DNA of 37,879 bases from Patescibacteria group bacterium (GCA_016860785.1 BOKC01000006.1:1-37879), one strand, 5' to 3'; shown: positions 1 to 8,343, counted from the first letter of the stretch. The notes: a model not told the origin generated them from the sequence alone. Program-made: numbers and translations.

Positions 1-384
1 TAGGGTCTAGGGTATAGCCAATAGGGAAAATGCAATCTTATAAAGACCTCATTGTTTGGCAAAAAAATTTCGAACTTGTTAAGTCTGTCTATAACCTGAC
101 CAAACAATTTCCAAGAGAGGAATTATACGGACTGGTTTCACAGATGCGCCGGTCGGCAGTTTCCATTCCGTCTAACCTTGCAGAAGGTTATAGTAGGAAA
201 TCAAGACAAGAATATATTCAATTCGTAAGAGTTGCTTTTGGTTCTGGGGCGGAATTAGAAACTCAACTTTTATTAGTTATAGACCTGAAACTGGCTAACA
301 AAAACGAAACCGAAAAAGTGTATAATCAATTAGTGGAAGTAATGAAGATGTTAAACAAACTTCTTTCTTCCCTAAACCCTAGCT
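1..384 (+). mobile_element. Element with telomere-like inverted ends around a four-helix-bundle gene
   Basis: The window opens with tandem TAGGG words (TAGGGTCTAGGGTATAG, 1-17). The inverse motif CCCTAAACCCTAGC lies at 370-383, so the two ends form an imperfect inverted repeat around one open reading frame. The left end shares TAGGGTATAGCCAA with a second, ORF-less copy at 27121-27300, which argues that this is a dispersed family rather than chance. The true left edge may lie before base 1. No transposase is visible. The right end abuts prgI, whose ATG is at 386, so the element sits directly at the head of the secretion operon. Mobility is inferred from the repeated ends only. Confidence 0.55.
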
Positions 385-413
385 TATGCGTTTTCAAGTC
401 CCACAATTTATAG
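30..413 (+). CDS. Four-helix bundle protein (S23 / 23S rRNA intervening-sequence family)
   Basis: This 127-residue protein has the family pattern: an N-terminal YKDLIVWQK segment, then RRSAVSIPSNLAEGYSR (about residues 40-56), then EYIQFVRVAFGSGAELETQL. The fold is a small all-helical bundle. Members occur in 23S rRNA intervening sequences and as stand-alone genes in many CPR genomes; their biochemical role is not established. The last residues (about 114-127) are encoded by the right-hand CCCTAAACCCTAG repeat and the first bases of the next gene, so the C-terminus is a by-product of the element end. It overlaps prgI by 28 bases in another frame. Family assignment is firm, function unknown. 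Confidence 0.85.
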   Translation: MQSYKDLIVWQKNFELVKSVYNLTKQFPREELYGLVSQMRRSAVSIPSNLAEGYSRKSRQEYIQFVRVAFGSGAELETQLLLVIDLKLANKNETEKVYNQLVEVMKMLNKLLSSLNPSLCVFKSHNL

Positions 414-838
414 AAGTAGAGGACAAAATTATCGGCCCTTTTACTTTAAAGCAGTTTATTTATCTTGCCGGAACAGCTGGAATTATAATCGTGCTATATA
501 ATGTCTTGCCGCGTTTTTTAGCTCTTTTACTTATCCTACCAATTGGTGCTTTGGGTCTAGCATTGGCATTTTGGAAAATCAATAACAAACCATTCATTGA
601 AATTCTTGAGGCAGCTTTTAAATACTTGCTCTCCGGCAAACTTTATATTTGGAGAAAAGAAGAAAAAGAAGAGATAGTAATAAAAGATGCGAGACAAACA
701 GAAAAAATGCCGGATGAGTTTGTTCCACGACTGACCGGCTCAAAACTCAAAGACTTAACTTGGAAATTAGATGTGAAAGAACAGGGAGAAGAAATCAGGA
801 GATACAAAGACAGCAAGGTGTCAGAAAAAATCGGGTAA
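386..838 (+). CDS. PrgI-family membrane protein (VirB3-like T4SS component)
   Basis: A 150-residue protein beginning MRFQVPQFIEVEDKIIGPFT, the typical PrgI-family opening, followed by two adjacent hydrophobic segments (about residues 26-42 and 47-67) and a charged cytoplasmic tail. In Gram-positive and CPR type IV secretion systems, PrgI takes the place of VirB3 and works with the VirB4 ATPase at the inner membrane. It is followed by the TraC-like protein and VirB4, which supports the call. The start at 386 lies just past the inverted end of the upstream element, so its original promoter may have been displaced. The tail (about residues 90-150) is charged and unrecognised. Confidence 0.8.
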   Translation: MRFQVPQFIEVEDKIIGPFTLKQFIYLAGTAGIIIVLYNVLPRFLALLLILPIGALGLALAFWKINNKPFIEILEAAFKYLLSGKLYIWRKEEKEEIVIKDARQTEKMPDEFVPRLTGSKLKDLTWKLDVKEQGEEIRRYKDSKVSEKIG

Positions 839-865
839 AAAAATGATAGAATGTTTTATACGGTC

Positions 866-885
866 TTTCAGTTAAAAAACTGAAA
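866..885 (+). terminator. Hairpin with T-rich tail inside the T4SS operon
   Basis: TTTCAGTT-aaaa-AACTGAAA forms an 8-bp perfect stem followed by tgtaaTTTTT. It lies in the 63-base gap between prgI and the TraC-like gene, the longest gap in this operon. It could be a weak terminator or attenuator. The TGTAATTT after it resembles a -10 box 8 bases before the next ATG, so the downstream genes may also have their own promoter. Confidence 0.4.
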
Positions 886-901
886 TGTAATTTTTAATAA
901 A

Positions 902-1552
902 ATGGCAATTTCTGCTAAAGCAACACAAGAGTTTGTTCCAATAAAAGAAATAAGGAACGGAATCATAACCCTAAAAGATGGGAGTTTGAGAGCGATTTTG
1001 ATGGTTTCTTCCACAAACTTTGCCTTAAAATCCGAGGAGGAAAGAAAAGCAATAATTTTTCAGTTTCAAAACCTTCTGAACTCTTTAGATTTCTCGGTAC
1101 AGATTGTAGTGCAATCAAGACGGCTCGACATTAGACCATACCTTGCTCTCTTAGAAGAAAGAGAGAAGGCACAAAAAAGCGATTTGATGAAAATTCAGGT
1201 CAGAGAATATATTGGTTTTATAAAAGCTTTCACCGAAAACACCAATATAATGACAAAACATTTTTTCATAGTAATACCTTACACCCCATCAATAATTAAA
1301 AGGGGTAAAGGAGGCGGAATTTCTTTAGCCAGCTTTCGAAGAAAAGAAAAAAGCGTAGACAAGAAAGAAAGTGGGGGTGATGTTTTTGAAGAAAACTTAA
1401 CTCAATTAGAGCAGAGAATTTCAGTTTTAGAACAAGGTCTTATAAGTTTTGGTTTGAGAACCGTAGTTTTAAGGACAGAGGAAGTTGTCGAACTCTTTTA
1501 CAAAACTTTCAATCCTGGGGAGCTTGAAAAAGCCATTAAGCTTGAAGAATAA
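902..1552 (+). CDS. TraC-like domain protein (VirB4 N-terminal-domain-like)
   Basis: A 216-residue protein. The segment from about residue 10 to 100 (VPIKEIRNGIITLKDGSLRA, then FSVQIVVQSRRLDIRPYL) matches the TraC-like N-terminal region normally attached to VirB4-type ATPases. There is no Walker motif. It ends two bases before virB4 starts at 1554, so the usual single polypeptide seems to be made as two proteins. A basic, Lys/Gly-rich stretch (about residues 133-160) looks disordered. It probably binds VirB4 or PrgI at the membrane. The family call rests on position and these motifs. Confidence 0.7.
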   Translation: MAISAKATQEFVPIKEIRNGIITLKDGSLRAILMVSSTNFALKSEEERKAIIFQFQNLLNSLDFSVQIVVQSRRLDIRPYLALLEEREKAQKSDLMKIQVREYIGFIKAFTENTNIMTKHFFIVIPYTPSIIKRGKGGGISLASFRRKEKSVDKKESGGDVFEENLTQLEQRISVLEQGLISFGLRTVVLRTEEVVELFYKTFNPGELEKAIKLEE

Positions 1553-1553
1553 A

Positions 1554-3386
1554 ATGGGAATTTTAAGCATATTTAAAAAGAAAAACAAAGAGAAAGGAGG
1601 TGGGGATGAGGAGATCTTAAAATTGCCCCAAGAGCTTTACCAAGCGAGCGTCTTGGAGCTTAAAGACGTCATCGCGCCAAGCGCACTAAAAGTCAGTCCT
1701 CGAGAACTGAATCTCGGCAATAAAATCGCCAGAACATATTTTGTAATTTCTTACCCGAGATACCTAGCGGAAGGTTGGTTTTCACCGATTATAAACCTAG
1801 ATAAAATTTACGATGTTTCAATTTTTGTTCACCCAATAGACACCGCAAGAATCCTCAAACAATTTCAAAAAAAAGTCGCCGAAGTTCAAAGCCAGATACA
1901 TGGCCGAGAGGAAAAGGGAATGGTTAGAGACCCAATGCTTGATACTGCCTACCAAGACTTGGAAAATCTTCGAGACCAACTTCAGCAGGCCCAAGAAAAA
2001 ATTTTTGATGTTGGACTATACATTTCAATCTATGCAGATAATGAGGAGGAGTTAGACAAAATAGAAACAGAAATAAAATCGGTTTTGGAAGCCCAACTGG
2101 TATATGTCAAACCCGCGCTCTTCCAGCAAGAACAAGGTTTCAAAAGCGTTGTCCCAATCGGCACAGACCTTTTAGAAGTCCACTCAAAATTAAACTCTTC
2201 ACCTCTCTCCAGTGTTTTTCCTTTTATTTCCTTTGACTTGACGTCTGACAGAGGAATTCTTTACGGAATAAACCGGCACAACTCAAGCTTGGTTCTTTTT
2301 GACAGATTTTCTCTAGAAAATTATAACTCGGTTGTTTTTGCCAAATCCGGCTCCGGCAAAAGTTACGCAACAAAATTGGAAATCTTAAGAACTTTAATGT
2401 TTGATGCCGATGTTATGGTTATTGATCCGGAGAGGGAATATGAATACATGGCCGACGCTATCGGAGGGCGCTATTTCAAAATTTCTTTAACTTCCGAGCA
2501 CCACATAAACCCCTTTGACCTGCCAATAGCCGGCGAGGATGAATCAAATGCCGACGTTCTGCGTTCACACATTATAAATTTAGTCGGCTTGTTCCGTCTG
2601 ATGCTCGGCGGTTTAACACCGGAAGAAGACGCAATCATCGACCGCGCCATCACAGAAACTTACGCCTTAAGAGACATCACACCGGAATCCAATTTTTCAA
2701 ACGTAGAAGCGCCATTGCTTTCAGATTTTGAAATGGTTTTAAAAGGAATGAGTGGCGCAGAATCTTTGGCCCAAAGACTGACCAAATACACAGTTGGTAC
2801 TTGGTCTGGTTTTATAAATCAGCCGACCAATATAGATATCAACAATAAATTTGTGGTCTTCTCCTTAAGAGATATGGAGGATGAGCTCAAGCCGGTGGCT
2901 ATGTACATCGTAATGCACTACATTTGGAACGCTATCAGAAAAGAGCTGAAGAAACGGTTATTGGTCATTGACGAAGCGTGGTGGATGATGAAGTCTGAAG
3001 ATACCGCTTCATTCCTTTTGAGCTTAGCCAAAAGAGGCCGAAAATACTATCTTGGTCTTTCAACAATCACTCAAGACGTTGATGACTTCTTAAGGTCACC
3101 TTACGGTTTACCGATTATCACCAATTCTTCAATTCAAATTTTGTTAAAACAATCGCCGACGGTTATAGAGAAGCTCCAGAAGGTTTTTAATCTAACTGAT
3201 GAAGAAAAGTTTTTGCTTTTGGAATCCGGTGTCGGAGAGGGAATTTTCTTTGCCGGACTAAAGCACGTAGCTATAAAAATCATCGCCTCTTACACCGAAG
3301 ACCAAATTATCACTTCCGACCCATCGCAAATTCTGGCCATCAAAAAAGCCAAGCAAGAATTGGAAGAGAAGGAGAGTGAAAAATAA
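1554..3386 (+). CDS. virB4: VirB4/TraC-type secretion ATPase
   Basis: A 610-residue ATPase of the type IV secretion system. Walker A KSGSGKS lies at about residues 262-270 and Walker B LLVIDEAWW at about 468-476; the RGRKYYLGLSTITQ stretch after it is typical of VirB4. An upstream in-frame ATG at 1485 lies within the preceding gene; I chose 1554 (MGILSIFKKK) because it follows the previous stop by one base. The first 50 residues are basic and low-complexity. VirB4 energises pilus or channel assembly from the cytoplasmic face. No VirB11, VirD4 or relaxase gene is in the window, so a complete conjugation system cannot be claimed. Confidence 0.9.
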   Translation: MGILSIFKKKNKEKGGGDEEILKLPQELYQASVLELKDVIAPSALKVSPRELNLGNKIARTYFVISYPRYLAEGWFSPIINLDKIYDVSIFVHPIDTARILKQFQKKVAEVQSQIHGREEKGMVRDPMLDTAYQDLENLRDQLQQAQEKIFDVGLYISIYADNEEELDKIETEIKSVLEAQLVYVKPALFQQEQGFKSVVPIGTDLLEVHSKLNSSPLSSVFPFISFDLTSDRGILYGINRHNSSLVLFDRFSLENYNSVVFAKSGSGKSYATKLEILRTLMFDADVMVIDPEREYEYMADAIGGRYFKISLTSEHHINPFDLPIAGEDESNADVLRSHIINLVGLFRLMLGGLTPEEDAIIDRAITETYALRDITPESNFSNVEAPLLSDFEMVLKGMSGAESLAQRLTKYTVGTWSGFINQPTNIDINNKFVVFSLRDMEDELKPVAMYIVMHYIWNAIRKELKKRLLVIDEAWWMMKSEDTASFLLSLAKRGRKYYLGLSTITQDVDDFLRSPYGLPIITNSSIQILLKQSPTVIEKLQKVFNLTDEEKFLLLESGVGEGIFFAGLKHVAIKIIASYTEDQIITSDPSQILAIKKAKQELEEKESEK

Positions 3387-3388
3387 AA

Positions 3389-3787
3389 ATGCCCGACAAA
3401 ACACCAAAGCCAAATCTTAAAAAACCAACAGCGACTTCGGGCTCGGAAGACGAGAGCCAGAAAATTGGGCTTGGCTCAATTTATCTTATGATTGGCACCG
3501 CATTGTTTTTTGATCTAATTATTTTTTTAATCAATTTAATTCCCGTCATCGGCCAGATCATAAGCATTGTCATAGGTGGAATGGCTTATATTGTGTTTTT
3601 CCTGTGGTTTATGATGAAGGGAGTGAAATTAATGACTGGAAAAAGAATCGCCGCGATGGGAAGTGGTCTTGTCATATCCCTGATCCCACTTGTAAACATG
3701 TTACCAGCTATAACCGGCTCGGTTGCTATAACAATTTGGACAACTAAAAAGAGTAAGTCTGGAATGAGCTCGATCGCCAAATTATGA
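3389..3787 (+). CDS. Small multi-pass membrane protein of the T4SS operon
   Basis: A 132-residue protein with a polar, Pro/Lys/Ser-rich N-terminus (1-28) and three hydrophobic stretches (about 31-52, 58-76 and 88-112), then a basic tail. It begins two bases after the virB4 stop, so it is almost certainly co-transcribed. I do not recognise a named family. Its place between VirB4 and the pilin-like gene suggests an inner-membrane component of the same machine, but that is inference from context. Confidence 0.65.
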   Translation: MPDKTPKPNLKKPTATSGSEDESQKIGLGSIYLMIGTALFFDLIIFLINLIPVIGQIISIVIGGMAYIVFFLWFMMKGVKLMTGKRIAAMGSGLVISLIPLVNMLPAITGSVAITIWTTKKSKSGMSSIAKL

Positions 3788-3793
3788 TAAAAT
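3785..3793 (+). promoter_or_regulatory. Extended -10 promoter (TGaTAAAAT), leaderless type
   Basis: TGA-TAAAAT ends 7 bases before the ATG at 3801. Transcription would start at or next to the initiation codon. The box overlaps the end of the previous gene, suggesting an internal promoter in the T4SS operon. Confidence 0.5.
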
Positions 3794-3800
3794 TTAACAT

Positions 3801-4802
3801 ATGAAATTTGAAACAGTTGAAACCGTAAAAAAAACTTATTTCTTGTTTACATTTCTTATTTTCCTATTTTCGCCATCACTTTTAAGTGCCCAAATGCCGA
3901 TTCTTGATGAGTTTCTTGTTTTGAATCTAAAACCAGCCAATCCAGCGCCATTAGAAACAGTGCTCGCCAGCGTCGAGATGAATCTCACAGACTTAAAGCG
4001 AGCTAACATTTCATGGTTCCTGAACGGCGAATTGGCAAAAAGCGGTATCGGCGAAACGGAATTTGAATTTGAATCAGGCCAGCTGGGAGAATTAACCCGC
4101 CTTGTCTTAGAATTAACAACTCTTAGTGGACAGGAGTTCAGAAGGGAAGTAAGTATGAGATCGGCCGAAGTTGATTTGATTTGGAACGCCGAAACCTACA
4201 CCCCGCCGTTTTACAAAGGTCGAGCAATTTTCACCGACAGAAGTGAGGTGTCAATATCAGCTCTTCCCATATTTTTAAACAGTAGTGGCCAAAGAATTAA
4301 TCCTCAAAATTTATTTTTCCGATGGTATAGAGACAACACTTTATTGCAAAGAGATTCTGGATTAGGAAAAGATAAAATCACCATCAGTACCGGCCCGATA
4401 ACAAGACCTCTAAACATAAAGGTCGAGGTTTCAAATTCGGACGGCTCAATCAGAGCTGAAAAATCCGCAAGGATCGTAAACTCCAACCCACGGGTTATAA
4501 TTTATGAAGACAGTCCTCTATACGGACTTATGCTGAACAGGGCGGTTCTGGGTTTTGAATTAAAAGATAGAGAAATTACTCTGTCTGCTGTGCCATATTT
4601 TTTTTCAGCATCGCTTAAGAACAGTAATGATTTGGAATATTCTTGGCGCCAAGCAGGGCAGTCCGCCGGAAACAGGAGTTCTTTAACTTTACGAAAAGAA
4701 GGACAAATTACCGGCCAAGCTGAAATTTCTTTAAGTGTAAGACATAAAAATAAACTTCTGCAAACTGGGCAATCAGAAATTATTTTAAATCTAACCGAAT
4801 AG
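3801..4802 (+). CDS. Secreted or membrane-anchored protein with Ig-like repeats
   Basis: A 333-residue protein with an N-terminal signal segment (about residues 11-30, LFTFLIFLFSPSLLSAQ), consistent with export. The rest is beta-rich: ISWFLNGELAKSG, FFRWYRDNTLLQRDSG and YSWRQAGQSAG look like three repeats of an Ig/PKD-like sandwich with a conserved W, each about 90-100 residues apart. No enzymatic motif is seen. It lies 10 bases before the pilin-like gene. I infer an extracytoplasmic structural or adhesive part of the secretion machine. Similarity to a named family is not certain. Confidence 0.6.
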   Translation: MKFETVETVKKTYFLFTFLIFLFSPSLLSAQMPILDEFLVLNLKPANPAPLETVLASVEMNLTDLKRANISWFLNGELAKSGIGETEFEFESGQLGELTRLVLELTTLSGQEFRREVSMRSAEVDLIWNAETYTPPFYKGRAIFTDRSEVSISALPIFLNSSGQRINPQNLFFRWYRDNTLLQRDSGLGKDKITISTGPITRPLNIKVEVSNSDGSIRAEKSARIVNSNPRVIIYEDSPLYGLMLNRAVLGFELKDREITLSAVPYFFSASLKNSNDLEYSWRQAGQSAGNRSSLTLRKEGQITGQAEISLSVRHKNKLLQTGQSEIILNLTE

Positions 4803-4811
4803 TTTTTTAGT

Positions 4812-5501
4812 ATGAAGAAAAATAAAAATCTGATAATTCTAATACTCGTTCTTTCTGTTTTAAGCGCTCTGCCTTTATTCGCCACAGCGCAAGATACCGG
4901 GTACGTTCCACTAGCGCCAATCCCTGGCGTTACACCCAACAATGAGCCGGTTGTTCTGGCTAATTATTTAAGTGGGGCTTTTGCCTTGGCAATTGGAATT
5001 ACCGGCGTTTTGGCGGTTCTCGTTATAATGATTGGTGGGATACAATACATAACCTCTGGTTCTTTTTCTGGTAAAGAAGACGGTAAAGAAAAAATTAGCA
5101 AGGCGCTAATCGGACTTTTCTTGGCTATCGCCGCTTGGATTATCCTCTATACCATTAATCCAGACCTACTTTCCCTCAAATTGAACATAACAAAACCAGA
5201 AAGCGTACAAGAAGAGGAAGAGCTGCTACCACCACCTCCATTAGAAGATCCAATTGTGGGTGGAGTAAATGATGTCTTAAAAGACACTGGTGACCCGCCA
5301 GGAAGTTATAGGATATTTGGAATAGACACACGAATTCCGGGAAAAAGAAACTGTGGTGGAGATAGGACAAGTTTCGGGCCGTTTGAGGATCCGTTTGAAT
5401 CAAGTAAAGAGTGCCGAGATAAAATAAGAGACAATCAATGGCCAATATACGCCGTACCACCTAAATGCATTGCTTATGTCTGTGAGCGCGTTCCGGATTA
5501 A
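4812..5501 (+). CDS. T4SS pilin-like (VirB2/TrbC-type) protein with Cys-rich tail
   Basis: A 229-residue protein. A signal peptide (about 1-27, ending FATAQ) is followed by two hydrophobic helices (about 52-76 and 97-117) separated by a short GSFSGKEDGKEKISKAL loop, the layout of VirB2/T4SS pilin-like proteins in CPR genomes. Unusual is the C-terminal extension (about residues 130-229): acidic and Pro-rich, then a segment with four cysteines (CGGD, KECRD, PPKCIAYVC) that could form two disulfides outside the membrane. Two VKOR-like genes elsewhere in the window could supply oxidation. The VirB2 call rests on topology and context; the tail is unexplained. Confidence 0.7.
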   Translation: MKKNKNLIILILVLSVLSALPLFATAQDTGYVPLAPIPGVTPNNEPVVLANYLSGAFALAIGITGVLAVLVIMIGGIQYITSGSFSGKEDGKEKISKALIGLFLAIAAWIILYTINPDLLSLKLNITKPESVQEEEELLPPPPLEDPIVGGVNDVLKDTGDPPGSYRIFGIDTRIPGKRNCGGDRTSFGPFEDPFESSKECRDKIRDNQWPIYAVPPKCIAYVCERVPD

Positions 5502-5508
5502 TATAAAT

Positions 5509-7035
5509 ATGAAAAAAAAGAAAGTAATTTTAATTATCCTGATAGTTGTTGCCGTTTTGGCGCTTGCTTTCTTTATTCTTGCTACTCGCCAAGCGCCGGG
5601 AGAAGAAAATTCGGGATTGAGCATCCGCGACTTCTTTCCTTTTGGCCGAACTTCCGAAACGCCGACTTTAAGACCAGTTACTCCGACCCAGGAAGAGGTT
5701 GGAGAAAATGAATTCAGCCCCACAGAACAAATTTTTAACTCACCACTATCTAAAATTTCTCAAAACCCAATCGCCGGATTTAATGTTTTCAGTCAAAATG
5801 GAGAAATTTTTGTTAGATTTATAGACCGCGCCACCGGCCATATTTGGGAAACGGGCTCTTATTCCGCTAATTTGATTAGAATTTCCAACACCACCTTGCC
5901 GAAAATCCAAGAAGCTGTCTGGGCCGGCACAGACACCGCCATTTTAAGATTCTTAAAAGAAGACCGGGAAACAATAGAGAGTGTCGCTTTGCAAATTCTA
6001 AGTCCCGAGTCTGAAATCGGCGGAATTATTTCCGGCTACGAATTTACAACCGAACTACAACAGGGAAGCACCGGAGTGGCGGTATTGAACTTGCAAAGAG
6101 TTTTAAACCAAGACCCAGATACCAGAGTCGCGATCTCCGGTAGTGGCAGTCCAGGATTAGAAACCTCAATTTTCGGTCCGGCCACCAAAGCCGCGGTTGA
6201 AAGATTTCAAGAAAAATATGCGACCATAGAAGAGTCAAACGGAGTTGTCGATGAGAGGACTAGAGAAAAATTAAACGAAATAACTGGTGCCAAAAAGCCG
6301 ATTGTGGTTGAAGAAGAGGGGGAAGGTCTTTACAAAACCTCTTTGACCTTCCTGCCGACAGACATAAAAAATCTTACATATTTACCCGAATCAAATAAAA
6401 TTTTCTATATTTTGGAAGACAGCGAGGGATCTGTTGGTTTTATTTCTAACCCAAACGGAACCGAGAGAGAACAAGTCTTTGAGTCTCCAGCAAAAGAATG
6501 GTCGGCTGAAGCGATTTCCGAAAATGAAATACTTCTTACAACCAAACCGTCTTTTATCTTCCCGGGTAGTGCGTATGTTTTAAACACGAACGGTGGTCTA
6601 AGAAAAATTCTTAGTGAAGTTTTCGGCTTGTCGGTTCTGGCAAGCCCCAACGGAGACCGATTTCTTTATTCCGGATTTGATAACGCCAAAATCTTCCTAA
6701 GAGTTCTCGACCTAGAAAACAAAGAGCGACCAGATTTGAATTTCCTTGAAACTTTCACCGAAAAATGTGTCTGGAGCAAGAAAAATGAAAACTTAATTTA
6801 TTGCGCCACCCCGGAGTCAGTTCCGACGGGAGCCATTTACCCCGACAGCTGGCTCCAAGGATTAGTTTCTTTTGAAGACGCTTTGTGGGAAATAAATTTG
6901 GAAAAAAATAATGTATACCCAATATTTTTATTAGAAGACGCAGACGCAACCAATCTACTGATGGATGACAATGAAGAATTCTTGTTTTTCATTAACAAAA
7001 AAGACCACTCTCTTTGGGCCTACAAATTAAACTAA
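5509..7035 (+). CDS. Membrane-anchored protein with peptidoglycan-binding domain
   Basis: A 508-residue protein starting MKKKK with one N-terminal membrane anchor (about residues 5-25). An upstream in-frame ATG at 5470 falls inside the pilin-like gene; 5509, eight bases after its stop, is preferred. Residues about 180-255 (LQQGSTGVAVLNLQRVLN, then FGPATKAAVERFQEKY, then GVVDERTREKLNEI) are a PG_binding_1 domain. The remainder has beta-propeller-like repeats (YLPESNKIFYIL, SPNGDRFLYSG, DDNEEFLFFIN). It is last in the T4SS-like operon and probably fixes the apparatus to the cell wall. It is convergent with jag, 17 bases away. Confidence 0.75.
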   Translation: MKKKKVILIILIVVAVLALAFFILATRQAPGEENSGLSIRDFFPFGRTSETPTLRPVTPTQEEVGENEFSPTEQIFNSPLSKISQNPIAGFNVFSQNGEIFVRFIDRATGHIWETGSYSANLIRISNTTLPKIQEAVWAGTDTAILRFLKEDRETIESVALQILSPESEIGGIISGYEFTTELQQGSTGVAVLNLQRVLNQDPDTRVAISGSGSPGLETSIFGPATKAAVERFQEKYATIEESNGVVDERTREKLNEITGAKKPIVVEEEGEGLYKTSLTFLPTDIKNLTYLPESNKIFYILEDSEGSVGFISNPNGTEREQVFESPAKEWSAEAISENEILLTTKPSFIFPGSAYVLNTNGGLRKILSEVFGLSVLASPNGDRFLYSGFDNAKIFLRVLDLENKERPDLNFLETFTEKCVWSKKNENLIYCATPESVPTGAIYPDSWLQGLVSFEDALWEINLEKNNVYPIFLLEDADATNLLMDDNEEFLFFINKKDHSLWAYKLN

Positions 7036-7052
7036 AAGTTGATTGTTTAAAC

Positions 7053-7550
7053 TTAGGTCTTGGGTCGAATAACAACCCGCCTTTCCGATTTTTCACCAAT
7101 TGATTCTGTCTGAATTTCCGGATCGGAAGAAAACAAGGAGTGAATTATCATTCTTTCATAAGCCGACATCGGTTCAAGCTCAACGGGTTTTTTACTTTTC
7201 TTTACCTCATCTGCCACGAAAATAACTTTATTTCTTATTTTCTTTGCTGACTCTTCTTGATAATTATTTATATCAAGAGTAAATCTGGTAACACCATTTT
7301 TTCGTTGGAAAATTATCCTTCTAACCAAGTGACTGAAGGCCCGCAAATTCTCACCATGGTGACCAATTAAAATTCCAGACTCCTGACTTTTAACCACAAA
7401 CTTCGGGCCTGAATCAGAAAGACCCTTGAAAACCTCTATTTCATCGTAATCAACTCTCATTCGACAAAGCATCTCTTCAATGACACCTTTAACCTCTAAA
7501 CAATAGGCCAAGCTCTCACCTTGTTCTTCATTGTTTTTGTTTATTTCCAT
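7053..7550 (-). CDS. jag: KH/R3H RNA-binding protein Jag (KhpB)
   Basis: A 165-residue protein. A KH domain contains ESGILIGHHGENL (about residues 56-68), followed by an R3H-type C-terminal region (about 100-165, with LEPMSAYERMIIHSLF). It lacks the long Jag-N domain found in many Firmicutes. KhpB-type proteins bind RNA and influence cell division and envelope synthesis. The start overlaps the end of yidC by 23 bases, implying translational coupling, and yidC-jag is the conserved order next to rnpA-rpmH and dnaA. Confidence 0.88.
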   Translation of the reverse strand: MEINKNNEEQGESLAYCLEVKGVIEEMLCRMRVDYDEIEVFKGLSDSGPKFVVKSQESGILIGHHGENLRAFSHLVRRIIFQRKNGVTRFTLDINNYQEESAKKIRNKVIFVADEVKKSKKPVELEPMSAYERMIIHSLFSSDPEIQTESIGEKSERRVVIRPKT

Positions 7551-8274
7551 TTTTTTCTGATTTAATTCCGTTTGTTCTTTTTATAACAATTTCTTGGCCA
7601 ATGGTAAACAAGTTGCTCGTCAGCCAGTAGAGAGCGATAGCGCCAGATAGGGTGTAGGAAATAAATATGGAAATTACCGGAAAAAAATATCGCATTTGGA
7701 TATTCATACTGCGCGCCAAATCATCTTTAAACGATTGACCTATCGGCTTAGTCCCTTTCAAAGCTGGCATTGAAAGCCTCATTTGGACAAAAGTTGTTAT
7801 GCCAACCAAAACCGCCAGAACCCAGCTTTTGGAAGCAATATCAAAAATTCCGATAAATACCATGTTGACAGATTCAGGAACCGGCACAAAAGAATACAAA
7901 ATATTTTGCTTAATTTCCGGCAAACCGGAAGCCCAAAAAATTCGGTACAAAGCAAAAATGATTGGGAGCTGGATTAAAATTAGAAAAAAACTGGAAAACG
8001 GATTGATACCTTTTTCTTTGTAAAGCTCTAAAATTTTGCGGGCCTGTTCTTGCCGATCTTTTTTGTACTTTTCTTTTATTACATCTATTTCCGGTTGAAA
8101 CCTTTTTACATTCTGCTGGGTTATAACCGCTTTTCTGGAAAGAGGGAACAGAATAAAACGAACAATCAAAGTTAAGACCACAACTGCCACACCGGCATCA
8201 GCCCCGATGTCCATCAAAAAAACAAGCCCGTTGTATAGGGGCTCATACATCAGAGTGTTATATAACCAAGACAT
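7528..8274 (-). CDS. yidC: Membrane protein insertase YidC/Oxa1
   Basis: A 248-residue insertase of the short Gram-positive/Oxa1 type without the large periplasmic domain. The first hydrophobic segment (about 26-46) is followed by the cytoplasmic coiled-coil hairpin (FQPEIDVIKEKYKKDRQEQA, about 61-80) and further membrane helices (about 92-112, 134-160 and 195-225). An Arg in the first core helix (VRFILFPLSR) matches the hydrophilic-groove arginine of YidC. It inserts membrane proteins with or without SecYEG. It is preceded by its own leaderless-type promoter, downstream of the rpmH-rnpA terminator. Confidence 0.93.
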   Translation of the reverse strand: MSWLYNTLMYEPLYNGLVFLMDIGADAGVAVVVLTLIVRFILFPLSRKAVITQQNVKRFQPEIDVIKEKYKKDRQEQARKILELYKEKGINPFSSFFLILIQLPIIFALYRIFWASGLPEIKQNILYSFVPVPESVNMVFIGIFDIASKSWVLAVLVGITTFVQMRLSMPALKGTKPIGQSFKDDLARSMNIQMRYFFPVISIFISYTLSGAIALYWLTSNLFTIGQEIVIKRTNGIKSEKNGNKQKQ

Positions 8275-8280
8275 CTCAGT

Positions 8281-8286
8281 ATTTTA
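8281..8286 (-). promoter_or_regulatory. -10 box of yidC (TAAAAT, 6 bases before ATG)
   Basis: On the minus strand TAAAAT-ACTGAG-ATG places the -10 box 6 bases before the yidC start. No ribosome binding site is present. This fits leaderless initiation and a separate yidC-jag unit. Confidence 0.5.
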
Positions 8287-8310
8287 ATCCATTTTCAGTA
8301 AAATTCCAAA

Positions 8311-8343
8311 CAAAAAAGCGCCCCAAGTGAACCAAGAGGCGCT
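8311..8343 (-). terminator. Rho-independent terminator after rpmH-rnpA-small ORF
   Basis: On the minus strand AGCGCCTC...GGGGCGCT forms an 8-bp GC-rich stem (one G-T pair) followed by TTTTTTG. It lies 17 bases after the stop of the small membrane ORF at 8360 and ends the rpmH-rnpA transcript. Confidence 0.8.

Noticed and set aside
386-7035. Complete conjugative element
   Set aside because: Only PrgI, VirB4-type, pilin-like and anchoring components are present; no relaxase, coupling protein, integrase or att repeats were seen.
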